A stretch of DNA of 64,000 nt from Mycteria americana. Its lineage: Eukaryota; Chordata; Aves; Ciconiiformes; Ciconiidae. The stretch's first letter is position 1, and every line of letters begins with the position of its first letter. Below, one piece after another: positions 26,396 through 35,970 of the stretch. Under the pieces are notes generated by a model, which worked only from the letters and a program-made list of their open reading frames with translations, searched no databases and had not been told where the DNA came from. The stretch covers positions 87,651,062 through 87,715,061 of the forward strand of contig NC_134367.1 of the NCBI RefSeq assembly GCF_035582795.1, given 5' to 3'. Both the position numbers and the translations under genes were made by a program.

Positions 26396-26854
26396 GCGGG
26401 CGGTGGGGCGCCGCAGCTCTTCCTACATCCCTTGACAAAGGTGCCCATCCTCTAGCAAGGCTCTCAGCCAGCGCCGCGGGACCGCGCTTGCTGCAGGAGG
26501 GCACCGCAGTCCACCGGAATAAACAGAAACCACCAAACAACAGCTCAAGCGCGGGAAGGGCGCGCAGCTCCGCACGCCTCCCCCTTTCCGCAGGTGCGTT
26601 ACCCCGGGCGCGCAGGGGCAGCGGGGCGCAGCGGAGCCGCGCGGTAGCGCTCCCCCTGCCCACATCCCGCGGCCGGAGGGGGCGGCGGACACCCGGTCGC
26701 TCAGCCCTGACGGGCGGCAGGCTCTGAGGGGACGCACCCCGCGCTCCCCCGCAGCCCGCCCTGCGGAAACCAGAGCGGCAGCGCCCTCCCGCCCCGGCCA
26801 GGGCAACGGCTTCGGCGCCCGCACCACGCACGCGCCGCCGCCCAAAGGCAAAGG

Positions 26855-26870
26855 CCGCGCACATGCGCGG
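26855..26870. promoter_or_regulatory. Palindromic NRF1-like half-sites in the PIGM promoter
   Basis: CCGCGCA and TGCGCGG form a perfect 7-bp inverted repeat with a 2-bp CA spacer. Each arm carries the GCGCA/TGCGC core bound by NRF1, but the spacing is longer than the usual contiguous NRF1 site. The upstream ATG at 26863 lies inside it. Calling it a binding site is inference. Confidence 0.35.
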
Positions 26871-27021
26871 TGCCGCCCTTTCCCCCCCCCGCCCCCCCGG
26901 CAGACAGGCGGAAGCTAAGGCCGAGCTCGGGCGCCCGCGTGGGCCCCCTCCCTCTCCCCGCCGCGCGGGGCACGCGGGAGCTGCGCGCGCCCACCGGCGC
27001 CGGTTGGGAGCGCGGCGGGGG
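26863..27021 (+). other. In-frame upstream extension of PIGM (53 codons, probably not the main start)
   Basis: The PIGM reading frame stays open upstream to an ATG at 26863, which would add 53 residues before the conserved Met. The extension is rich in Arg, Ala, Pro and Gly, is encoded in the GC-rich island, and has no recognisable domain. Its ATG has C at -3 and C at +4, a weak context, whereas 27022 has G at both. If transcripts begin upstream of 26863, ribosomes may mostly skip this codon by leaky scanning. If they begin downstream, the frame is simply 5' UTR. A 53-residue Arg-rich N-terminal addition would also sit ahead of the first membrane segment, where known PIG-M proteins have almost nothing. 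Confidence 0.35.
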
Positions 27022-28287
27022 ATGGCGGCGGGGCGGCCGCGGGTGGGCGCGGCGCTGGGCGCGGCGCTGCTGGCGAGGCTGGGGCTGGTGCTGTACGGCC
27101 TGCGGCAGGACGGGGCCATGCGGGTGCGGTACACCGACGTCGACTACCGGGTCTTCACCGACGCGGCGCGGCTGGTGACCGAGGGGCGGTCGCCCTACCG
27201 GCGGGCCACCTACCGCTACACCCCGCTCCTGGCCTGGCTGCTGACGCCCAACGTCTACCTCGCCGAGGTCTTCGGGAAGCTGCTCTTTGTGGCGGGGGAC
27301 CTGGCAGCTGCTGTCGTCGCCTACCGGGCCCTGCGGCGCCGAGGGGCCGCCGCCGGCCAGGCCTGCGGGTGCTGTGCCGCCGCCTGGCTCTTCAACCCTC
27401 TGCCCATGGCCGTCTCCAGCCGGGGCAACGCGGAGGCCCTGGTCGCGCTGCTGGTGCTCGCCACCCTGTATTTCGTGGAAGGGGGGAGCGTAGGGAAGGC
27501 CGCAGCCTGCTACGGGCTGGCTGTGCACATGAAAATATACCCGCTGACCTACGCGCTGCCCATAGCGCTCCACCTGCGGAGCGAGCGGTGTGGCGGGGAG
27601 GGGGCGGTGGATACGGGGTGTGACAGAAAAGGAAAGTTTGCGTTTGTAGGGTACCTCTGGCAGCTTTTTGTAAAGATGCTGAACCGCGATGTGCTGCTTT
27701 TTGGGGCAGTTGCTGGGTCTGTGCTGGCTGCCTTGACTGTTGCATTTTATCACCTCTACGGCTGGGAGTTTTTGGAGCATGCCTACCTCTACCACCTGAC
27801 CAGGAGGGATATCCGTCATAACTTCTCTCCCTATTTCTACATGTTGTACTTAACTGCAGAGAGCAAATGGAGTTTTGCCCTTGGGCTCGCAGCTTTCCTG
27901 CCCCAGCTGCTTTTGCTCCTAGTTGTATCCATAGCTTTTTACAGAGACCTTGCCTTCTGTTGTTTCCTAAACACCGCTATTTTCGTGAGTTTTAACAAAG
28001 TATGCACATCCCAGTACTTTGTCTGGTATCTCTGCCTTTTGCCCCTCATAATGCCTAGTGTTAAGATGTCCTGGTGTCGTGGTGTGCTGCTTCTCTTTCT
28101 GTGGTTTGTTGGACAAGGCCTGTGGCTTGCTCCTGCATACTTTCTGGAGTTCAAAGGATATAACACTTTTTTACTTATATGGTTGGCAGGCTTGCTTTTC
28201 CTTTTTATTAATAGCCTCATAATTGTTCAGATTATTTCACATTATCAAAAGGAAGCACAAGTTGCAAAAAAACTGAAACAACCGTAA
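27022..28287 (+). CDS. PIGM: PIGM, GPI mannosyltransferase 1 (catalytic subunit), single exon
   Basis: Family role: with its partner PIGX, PIG-M transfers the first mannose (alpha-1,4) from dolichol-phosphate-mannose to the inositol-acylated GlcN-PI intermediate of GPI-anchor synthesis, in the ER lumen (CAZy family GT50). Seen here: 421 codons ending in TAA, close to the human length of 423 residues, with no frameshift or intron. A hydrophobic N-terminal segment (about residues 9-27) is followed by the luminal DxD motif D39-V40-D41, expected of this enzyme. Family landmarks include RYTPLL (65-70), [15 protein letters not shown] (125-139), HMKIYP (169-174), [18 protein letters not shown] (266-283) and [10 protein letters not shown] (324-333). 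About ten hydrophobic membrane segments are spread along the chain, and the C-terminal tail is lysine-rich. I chose the ATG at 27022 because it gives the family length, places the first membrane segment at the N terminus, and has G at -3 and G at +4. Codons in the first third are very GC-rich because the CpG island extends into the gene; the last half is closer to the surrounding composition. Confidence 0.97.
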   Translation: MAAGRPRVGAALGAALLARLGLVLYGLRQDGAMRVRYTDVDYRVFTDAARLVTEGRSPYRRATYRYTPLLAWLLTPNVYLAEVFGKLLFVAGDLAAAVVAYRALRRRGAAAGQACGCCAAAWLFNPLPMAVSSRGNAEALVALLVLATLYFVEGGSVGKAAACYGLAVHMKIYPLTYALPIALHLRSERCGGEGAVDTGCDRKGKFAFVGYLWQLFVKMLNRDVLLFGAVAGSVLAALTVAFYHLYGWEFLEHAYLYHLTRRDIRHNFSPYFYMLYLTAESKWSFALGLAAFLPQLLLLLVVSIAFYRDLAFCCFLNTAIFVSFNKVCTSQYFVWYLCLLPLIMPSVKMSWCRGVLLLFLWFVGQGLWLAPAYFLEFKGYNTFLLIWLAGLLFLFINSLIIVQIISHYQKEAQVAKKLKQP

Positions 28288-28291
28288 TAAA
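28286..28291 (+). promoter_or_regulatory. AATAAA hexamer overlapping the PIGM stop codon
   Basis: The last two bases of the TAA stop (28285-28287) are the first two bases of an AATAAA. If used, cleavage would leave a 3' UTR of only about 10-30 nt. A longer 3' UTR ending at the hexamer near 28932 is more likely to be the main form. Confidence 0.4.
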
Positions 28292-28937
28292 CGGGCCAAA
28301 ATCTAGAAACAGCACTACTGTCTTTAACGAGGCTTGTCATACCACCAGCACTTTGATATAAATGCGTGCACATTGTACTAAAGCATGTTGTATGTAAATG
28401 ATACTTTGTCAGGGCCATGAGGGCACTGATTGGCCTTAATTGCCCTGAGCAGCCCCAGTCCTGCCCTGAGCAGTGTCTGCAGATGTCCCTGTCTCCTTAC
28501 ATGGACCTTGAAACGGCACTGTAACCTTCTCTCCAGCGCTGTCTCCAGCCCTTGCTCCTGCTGCTCCTGATGGGACTCCCTGAAAGGACCCTGGACCAGT
28601 TCATCCCTTGCCACGTTTGGGGCTATGATGGACCAGCACCCAGCTCCGCCTGCCATCTCCAGACGCAGTGTGACTGTGCCCTGGTCAGTGAGGGTATGGC
28701 CTGTGCCAGGGTCACCCTCAAGATCCCACTCGTACCCCCGCGTGGAGCAGCCCCAATCTTCTTACTCCCTGACACCCTTTTTCTCATTGTTACTTTACTC
28801 TGTCATTTACTTGTTGAGGACTGTGGTCTCTGTCTAGACAAACATAGGAGATTATAAAGGGGTGTTGGGAGTTTGACAGTCTTGTACATTCCAGTAAGCG
28901 GGTGGGGTGTTTTGCAATGGTTAAGCTAACGAATAAA
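28288..28937 (+). other. PIGM: Probable 3' UTR of PIGM, ending at an AATAAA signal (28932-28937)
   Basis: The sequence after the stop runs about 650 bp to an AATAAA at 28932-28937, a plausible distal poly(A) signal; U-rich sequence follows within 50 bp (T run near 28970-28980). The middle part (about 28420-28790) is GC-richer than the flanks. It carries an open frame on each strand (28552-28857 plus, 28378-28656 minus) with no recognisable protein, and may be an unidentified repeat inserted in the UTR. The extent of the UTR is inferred. Confidence 0.5.
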
Positions 28938-31900
28938 TATAAGGCAATACTTAATACATACACAGGGATTTTTTTTTTTTCTCTCCTTTTCACAGTAACA
29001 CTTTAGCTATGCAGTGTTTGTGGCCTGTACCTGGTCTTTCTTCAGTGAAGTAGGAAAAAAGTAGTTACTTATTTCATACAAGTCATTAACTCCTTGAAAC
29101 TTTTAATTTATTTTAGAATTCAGATATGCCCGCTCATTCAGATACTTATTTTTGCCTTTTCAGTGCTGTTTGAATTTTTTAACAGATTTATTCCCCTTGC
29201 CATGGAGGAAGATTTTTCCAAATACCTGTCTTGGGTCACAGAGATGTATAAAGCAAATTTGTGTTTCTTACTGCCACAGTCTAGAAAAGAGGCCGCTGCT
29301 TTAAACTGCAGTTAATTAACAGTTATTGTGCATGGTAACAGTAGCAAACGCAAAGAGTCAAAGTACAGCTAGAATGGCACCTGTGTCCCAAAAGCACTGG
29401 AGTTTATACCAAAAAGTAATTGGAAATGTAGTTTCTCAGTAGTTCAATATCTCTACTATTAAAAATAAGTGAAAAAGAAAGTGAAAGGAGTTGAGGAAGT
29501 GGAACAGTTGCCATAAGAAAAGTAGGTTTAAAATAGGAAGTTCTACAACCCGTCAAAATGAGGTATTTATTTCCAGATGAGGCATGAGAAGATGTGGAAT
29601 TGAGTGTCCGGTGGTAGTGAGAGGAGTTCAGAGCCATTTTGGAGTCAATACTCTCCTCAGGAACATCCTACGAGAAGTCTGGTGTACACAGCCCTTGACA
29701 GAGGGAAACTGGCGATGTATTTTTTAATAAAATCTTGAGTTTAGATAGACATATGCTGAATTAAAGAATTTTCATATTTGCCTCAGCTTTTAGTTACATC
29801 CTATGGGAAAGTGAAGCCCTTAGTGTGTAACATGGAACAGAGCTTCAAGGCAAAATAACTTCAACCAGTGTTGTCAGTGGGAAAGGATGTGGCCAAGCGT
29901 GTTTGCCTTCCGGGTTCATGCTTGCCATGCTGCCTCTGTGAATCCTGCGGTCTCGCAAGGCAGCCCTCTTCCCTAGGACTGCAGTGGCTCCCGGCTTTTT
30001 TACATACAGGGTTTTCTTTCCTGGTGTAGTTGTACCTCGTGAGGCTGAATTGCAGTGTTTTGATCTGTGAATCTTTCCCATTGCTTCTCGGCCCCATTGA
30101 GGCGGTTACGTGAAAGGAGAGGAAGCCCCTGAGCTGCAACAGCCCAGAGCCAAAGGGTGTGTTATCAGGAGGTGTGACAATGTCCTGACACCGCTCTGGC
30201 CCAATTCAGCTGTTCTGATGTTGTGTCAGGAGGAAGGATGACTTCCCTGCTCAGATCGGTGGGGGGTGGTTCTGCTCCCCCACTGGCAGGCATTGTGGTT
30301 TCCCTGCCGGTCTGCACTCACGCTCACCTTCGCATTGCGAAGATCCTGCCAGCCTCTTCTTTGTAAATCCGGAAATTGGATGAGGCAATGGATATTCTTT
30401 TGACAAACTGCCTTGGTTTTTTGGGCAGGTCTTACAGGTGTGGCACTGATTTCCTTCCCCTGGCTTTGCCTGGGATGAAGGAAGAAAGATTTCTAGAACC
30501 AGCTTGTCTACATCTTCCACAAGAGGTTTATCAGTCAAAAGACTGATGGCACAAGCTGCTTTCTCACACAGCTTAGTTTTATATTAATCACCAAAGCACT
30601 TTGTATGTGCTATCAGTGTGAAGAGAAAGCGCCCCGTGTGGTTTTGTTTTCCGAGGTGGAGTTTGACATGCCCAGTTAGTGTTTCACCAGACTGAAGAGG
30701 CTCTTCTGTGCCGATACCTCTATTCACCCCATCCCAACGTGCAGGCGATAGCTCGTTTTCCCTTGCAACTGATCTTCTATTACCCATTATACATTTGTCT
30801 GCTGCAAATAGCATGTTTTCTTCCCCCAAGGCAATGTTTTGTATCTCTTTAGCAGACCTAATTATGCTGTTTCCGGACCTTTCCACTCCCCTATTTCTTC
30901 CCTCCTGTTGGCAAAGAAAGCAAATGAAAGCCAAAAGGCATTTCCAGCTTCAAAAACCTTTCAAAAAAAAAAAAGCTATTTTGGGTTACTGTGTTCCTGA
31001 CAGAAATGTAATGTTTTTTAGGTAAGAAGTAATTTCCTTATGACAAATACAGGCTCAGTTCATTAATATCTAAGTCATTTTGAGGCCTTCAGAAGGCAAG
31101 TTCTGCGGCAACAGGACTGAAGAGTACCTTCCCTTTGCAGGTCAATACCAGCCCTTCAGCAATGATTTGAGAAAGTCGTGCATAAATAAGTTATAAAAAG
31201 GCTTTTATAGAAACTTAGATTTACAGTAATCAATTTAATAATCCAGTATGAGTTCCTCTTTTTACAGTTGTTGTTTTGTGAGTAAGCTAGTCACCCAAAT
31301 GTGTTTGGGATTTAGAAGTAATTCAGTGACTCATAAAAAGCTTGATGGGAGAAATGAACTGAAAGAGACAAACAGGAGAGATATTTGAGAGTTTAGATCT
31401 TGCAAATCGCTTTAGATAGTTAAATGCAATTGAATAATCTTATTCACTGATAAAAAGCATTAAATCAAAATAATTGTAGCCGAGTGCAGAACAAGTTATA
31501 ATTCATGAACAAGTCATGGTGATTAATTATAATGCCCTTAAAATTTACCAAATTAATTTCCTATGGAACATTTATTGCTTTCAATGGTGTTCAAATTCTT
31601 TTGCTTAATAATTTTATGTCCATTTATCTTGTGGCAAGGAGGAACCGAAGTGTCTGAATGCTAGCTTTCATTCCCTACCATGGGTTGCAAAATTGTAATG
31701 CTGTCTATTTTTTAAAAAAAGTTGAAGTGCCTAATGAAATGTGTCTCGTTTGCACAAATTTTTCACATTGCACTGAAACCAGCCCTGAAGTGCAAAGTGC
31801 AAGATGTGAAAGATGAAGTGAAAAGAAGAAAAGAAATACCAAGACAAATAACATTTTTGCCTTGCTTTTTACACCGTAGCCTATAGTCCAAAGGCTCATG

Positions 31901-33020
31901 GCTGGATTCTCAGGTGACTTTAGTCAAAGCTTCAGCATTTAACAATGATTTGCTGTGAAAATTATAAATGGAATTACTCAAAGAACAAGGTAAACAAAAA
32001 ATAAATGTTTCATTAAGTTTTAGTACGAGCATGCTAAATTACCATTTCTGACACAATAACCACGTACTTGGTCCATCTTAAGTAACTGCCCTGTCTGTGT
32101 TACTAGCGTTGTATTGACTCCTGTAATAGTAAAGGCAGCAATTATGTGCTCTAAACTGAGCTCATCAGTTTTCTTTTCAAAGAAACCTTGAAATTTTTAT
32201 ATTTAACAGCAAGGGGAAACTCCAACATTTTTCCTAAGGTTTTATAGAGAAAGCAAATGTTAAAAGACAGTAAACGATAAGCAAATTGTTCCCTTTTTTT
32301 AGCTGAGAAGAAAGAGGCATCTGTTTTAAAAGGGCTGCAGAAATACATAGTGAACACATGGAACTCAAAAAGTATATTCTTCATTTATTTCCCAAAGACA
32401 GCTGCAGAATGCATATCCTAATTCTAGCAGCATTATGGAATAGGATTATCCTGAACTTAGGACAAACCCTTTACTCAGACTGAAACCCAACCACTCATGG
32501 AACTTTCTTGCTTAAGGGCATATTTATGTGCACCATATGCACAAACCTAAACATTTACCTGCACATACAGAAGCAAAAAGAAAAGTCCCCGTCAAGACAC
32601 CTTTGAATAATCTGATTTTTCGGAGCTTCCCTCTGTAAAACAGGTTTCTTAACAGCACTCAAAATCTCTAGTGACTCTAAAACTTGAATCACATAAATTT
32701 TGATGCATATGGAAAGTAAAACCATATGCAGCAGGGATCTTGAGTTGTAATAGATGTGTTCAAGAACCAACTAATTCTGACTGTATTTGAAGGTGCACAT
32801 TCCACCAGTATCCTGATGTTCTTCATGACAACAGTCTGCACTGGTCACATTATTTGTGTAGGAGCCTTGCTTCAGTCTTTATGCATAATGAATGAGGTCA
32901 GAGACCTACATTTTGTATTAGTAAAAGGATCAGAAAGTTAAAAATTTCTCTTGATGAAGCAGTACCATTGTTTTTTTTTTTTTTTTAAATTACATTACTT
33001 TTCTGTAAGGACCTTAATAA

Positions 33021-33052
33021 ATCCATGCAATAAGTCCATGCAATCCATGCAT
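33021..33052. repeat. Three clustered TCCATGCA repeats
   Basis: TCCATGCA occurs three times in 32 bp, with a partial octamer-like ATGCAAT between. It sits just 3' of a run of 16 T (32971-32986). It is probably a slippage product. Confidence 0.6.
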
Positions 33053-34889
33053 TTTTTAAATAACTTTTACGTCTCTTTTTCCTTGGACACTGTCGAGTAC
33101 ATACAAAGAAGACCAAAATTTGTTATTTTTTAACTGTGTAAATCAATAGTATCTTGGTTCAGCAGAATTCCTCATGACTCTCCTTTCTGGCACGTGCTGG
33201 GGTAGGCATGGGCTTCTGCAGAAACGAGAGGTTGCTTATTGGAGGCAATCTTACTTAATGCATAGATAAAGCTGTAGCTTCAGCCTCTTATTCTTAGAGC
33301 TTAACTCTGAGCCTTTAACATTCTCTTCAGATAAAATATTTCATAGCTTGCATGTAAAGAAATGACTGATAAGAGATCCTCATGATTTCCTGTGGAAATT
33401 GGTGGGGAAGCAAGCTAGAGCATCTGTGGAAGAAATATCTAAAGGAAATGTCTGAATCTGATTATATATGAAGACAGAACTTCAGCCTTGGAAATCAGCT
33501 GAAAAGCAGGCAAATTGAGCAGTAAGCCCACACTGTGAAACCTACATTATTTATATGAAGGGTATTCTATCAAGTGTGCTTTGCCTTTTTACAGGAGGAA
33601 AATGGGATCTCTATAGCAATTGTCAGGCTGGATGAACATAACTTTTCTTCCTTCACGTTATCATAAGGGGGTCTATAAGATGTTACATCCTACAATAGCA
33701 CTTGTGGAGTTGTACAGGTGTGACTTGTATAAGCTGTTAATAGGAAATATTTTTGGTGCAGCAAGAGAGTATCAGTGAGCAGTCGCTCTGAAACTGCGTT
33801 TTGAAGGTTAACTCAAGTAAAATCTGATTTCTGCTTCACAAGTCAGCAGCTGTGTTAATAGAGACGGTACTGTTTTGACAGTAATTTTCCAAGGAGAGCT
33901 GCACCCTGTGGCCCATATGCTTCCATTCTGTGCAAAAGAACATTAATTCAAATCCCTTGGTGATCTGACAGTCAACATTTTTTTAATCTATGCCATGTCC
34001 CTCCCACTGATCCAATAGATTGAATTAGCCAGGAAGCAGGCTTAGAAAATGAAGTAGAAAACAAAGTATGATTATCCTTCCTTTATTTTCCATACTGTAT
34101 AGTGTGAATATGTTGAATAACTAAGGTTACCTTTTGGAACACAGTCCCATTTGAGCTAGGTGTTAGAGTACTTTGTAAATATAAGGTATTTTACCCAACT
34201 GCACCTGAGGGAAAATTGACTGAATGGGCTACGTGGACTTTTGTCAAATGATAGTAAAGCTACTGATAGTTTATGTGAGCTTCAATGTTAGCACTATTTT
34301 GCCATATCTTTCTGTTATAACAATAATGTAACAACCAAAAAGTTAACCAAAAATAGCAATACTTATAAGTTCTAGTTTCAAGCTTCTCTTACTCAAGGAG
34401 TTTGGAGGACACACATAGCCATAAAATCACTAAAGGAGAACAAATGCTGTATCACACAGCATTAATAATTCATTAATAATTATTTCTTTCCCACAGCTGA
34501 CATCTTCCTGAAGAAAGTAGCACTTTTTTTTTTTTTTTAGGCACAGTCTGGAAATTCACATGAGTAACAAGTACTTCTCCACCTTAAAACTGTCAGATGT
34601 ATTTGAAAATAGATTTTAATTACCATTAGCACTTCCAAGTTTAGTGCTGGCAACAGCCAGCTTGTTAATTCCAGCAGTACAGGAACTGAAGTCATGACCA
34701 ATTTTCCTTCATGCTCTAATAAACTGGTTGATTAAGTATAAGAAAGTTTGTCGCTGGAAGTGAACCAAATGTTGTTTGTTCACGGGAAAGAAATACAGCA
34801 TGGCTAGGGCCACAATTTACATGTGCAGGGTGGAGCAAAGTGATCAAGAAACAAGGGGAAAAGTGAGGCCGTGGAGACCTTGACTATTG

Positions 34890-35115
34890 TCTTGCCTCTG
34901 CTGCTAATTTATCATTAACAAGTGATTTCAGCTTGCTGTGCTGTTTGCCTCTGCCACTTTTGATTGCTTGATCCATTTAAATGACAACTTATTCAAGCCA
35001 AGATGTGGCTCCTAATCCATTCCTGTAACATGCTGCCTGGAAGTGATTGCAGTCTCGTTTGAAACAGTTATAAGCCTGATTGTTAGTAAACTGTAAACAC
35101 TTAACTGAAGAAATT
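34890..35115. other. Candidate conserved non-coding element
   Basis: A non-repetitive stretch dense in motifs such as GCTAATTTATCATTAA, TTTGATTGCTTGATCC, CATTTAAATGACA and TGTAAACA (forkhead-like). It has no long open frame and no simple repeat. This resembles vertebrate enhancers in texture only; conservation cannot be judged from one sequence. Confidence 0.2.
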
Positions 35116-35875
35116 TTGATTAAAAAATCATTCAAAATCCTTTTTTTTTTTTGCATATATTTAAACCTTTTCTACGGGATATGTTAGGTTCTCTGGTGCA
35201 TTCCAGCATTGCATTTGTATGAGAGGGTGAACTACTGGTGAAGCTAAATGAAGATCTGGAAGCAGATTAACAGCACTCATGGTAAAAAGCTAGACAATTA
35301 AGAAAAATCGTTTAGAAAAATTATAGCGTAGTTGATACCGCAAGTAAGTAAGATTTTATTAGTGGTCTGCTTAGATTGTATTGGAAGTTCATATTGAAAA
35401 TGTATTAGGGAAAAGAAACCGCAGACAGCTTTACAGCTGGTGTAAATAGTTACTGTTGCCTCAGATGTGAGAGATAACGGCTGAAGAACTGTTTCTGTAT
35501 ATTCATAAAACATCCTATATATTATGATGTTATCCAAGCAAAAGTTACTAGTTGTGCGGCACTATGAAGGCAAATTACAATTCTGTGTTCAGATACAGGT
35601 GAAACAATGAATTTTTTCACCTTGGTCTTTCTCCAAAGCTTTCATTAAAAGATGCACAGACTACCAAAATGAAATCCAGACCAGATGTGCTGTGCCAGAA
35701 GCAGTTACAGGGAGCTCTAGATTTGCCTCAGCCTTCTAAGCTTCTTGAACAAGTGCATGCTCGGTGCTGGAGGCTGTAGGTGGTGGGAATGCACAGAGGC
35801 AAACTTTCCCATAGCGTGCCCAGAATAGATTTTTCCATGGTTCTTAAGGCACCCAGATGTTGCCTTAATCTTTAC

Positions 35876-35970
35876 TATAATAGCTATATATATCTCCTCA
35901 TATACCTATACATACCTTAAAGATACATATGTATCCTATATAACTATATATATATCCTCATCTATAATAG
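35876..35970. repeat. TA-rich imperfect duplication
   Basis: Two similar blocks, each with CTATATATAT followed by TCCTCAT (35876-35904 and 35936-35962), flank a CATATG-centred palindrome (ACATATGT). This is low-complexity sequence likely to form hairpins. Confidence 0.6.

Larger units (their letters stand above)
26335..27620 (+). promoter_or_regulatory. PIGM: CpG island and promoter region of PIGM
   Basis: GC and CpG density rise sharply near 26335, out of AT-rich DNA, and fall off within the coding sequence near 27620. No TATA box is evident upstream of the start codon, so this looks like a broad housekeeping-type CpG promoter. Candidate Sp1 GC boxes are GGGGGCGG at 26678-26685, GGGCGG at 26712-26717, CCGCCCC at 26789-26795 and the C-rich tract at 26882-26897. 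An NRF1-like site (10 of 12 positions of YGCGCAYGCGCR) lies at 26825-26836. An ETS-like core (GCGGAAGC) lies just downstream, near 26908. In human PIGM, loss of an Sp1 site at -270 is known to cause inherited GPI deficiency, so Sp1 dependence is a reasonable expectation here. The transcription start cannot be placed from sequence alone. Open frames on the minus strand across the island are GC-driven shadows. Confidence 0.85.

Noticed and set aside
26286..27819. Long minus-strand open frames across the PIGM CpG island (282 and 372 codons)
   Set aside because: These are shadows of GC-rich sequence and of the conserved PIGM frame on the plus strand. Their Pro/Arg/Ala-rich products have no recognisable domain.
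32971..35152. Long T runs as tails of minus-strand retrocopies
   Set aside because: No coding or LINE/SINE sequence lies beside them and no target-site duplications were found.
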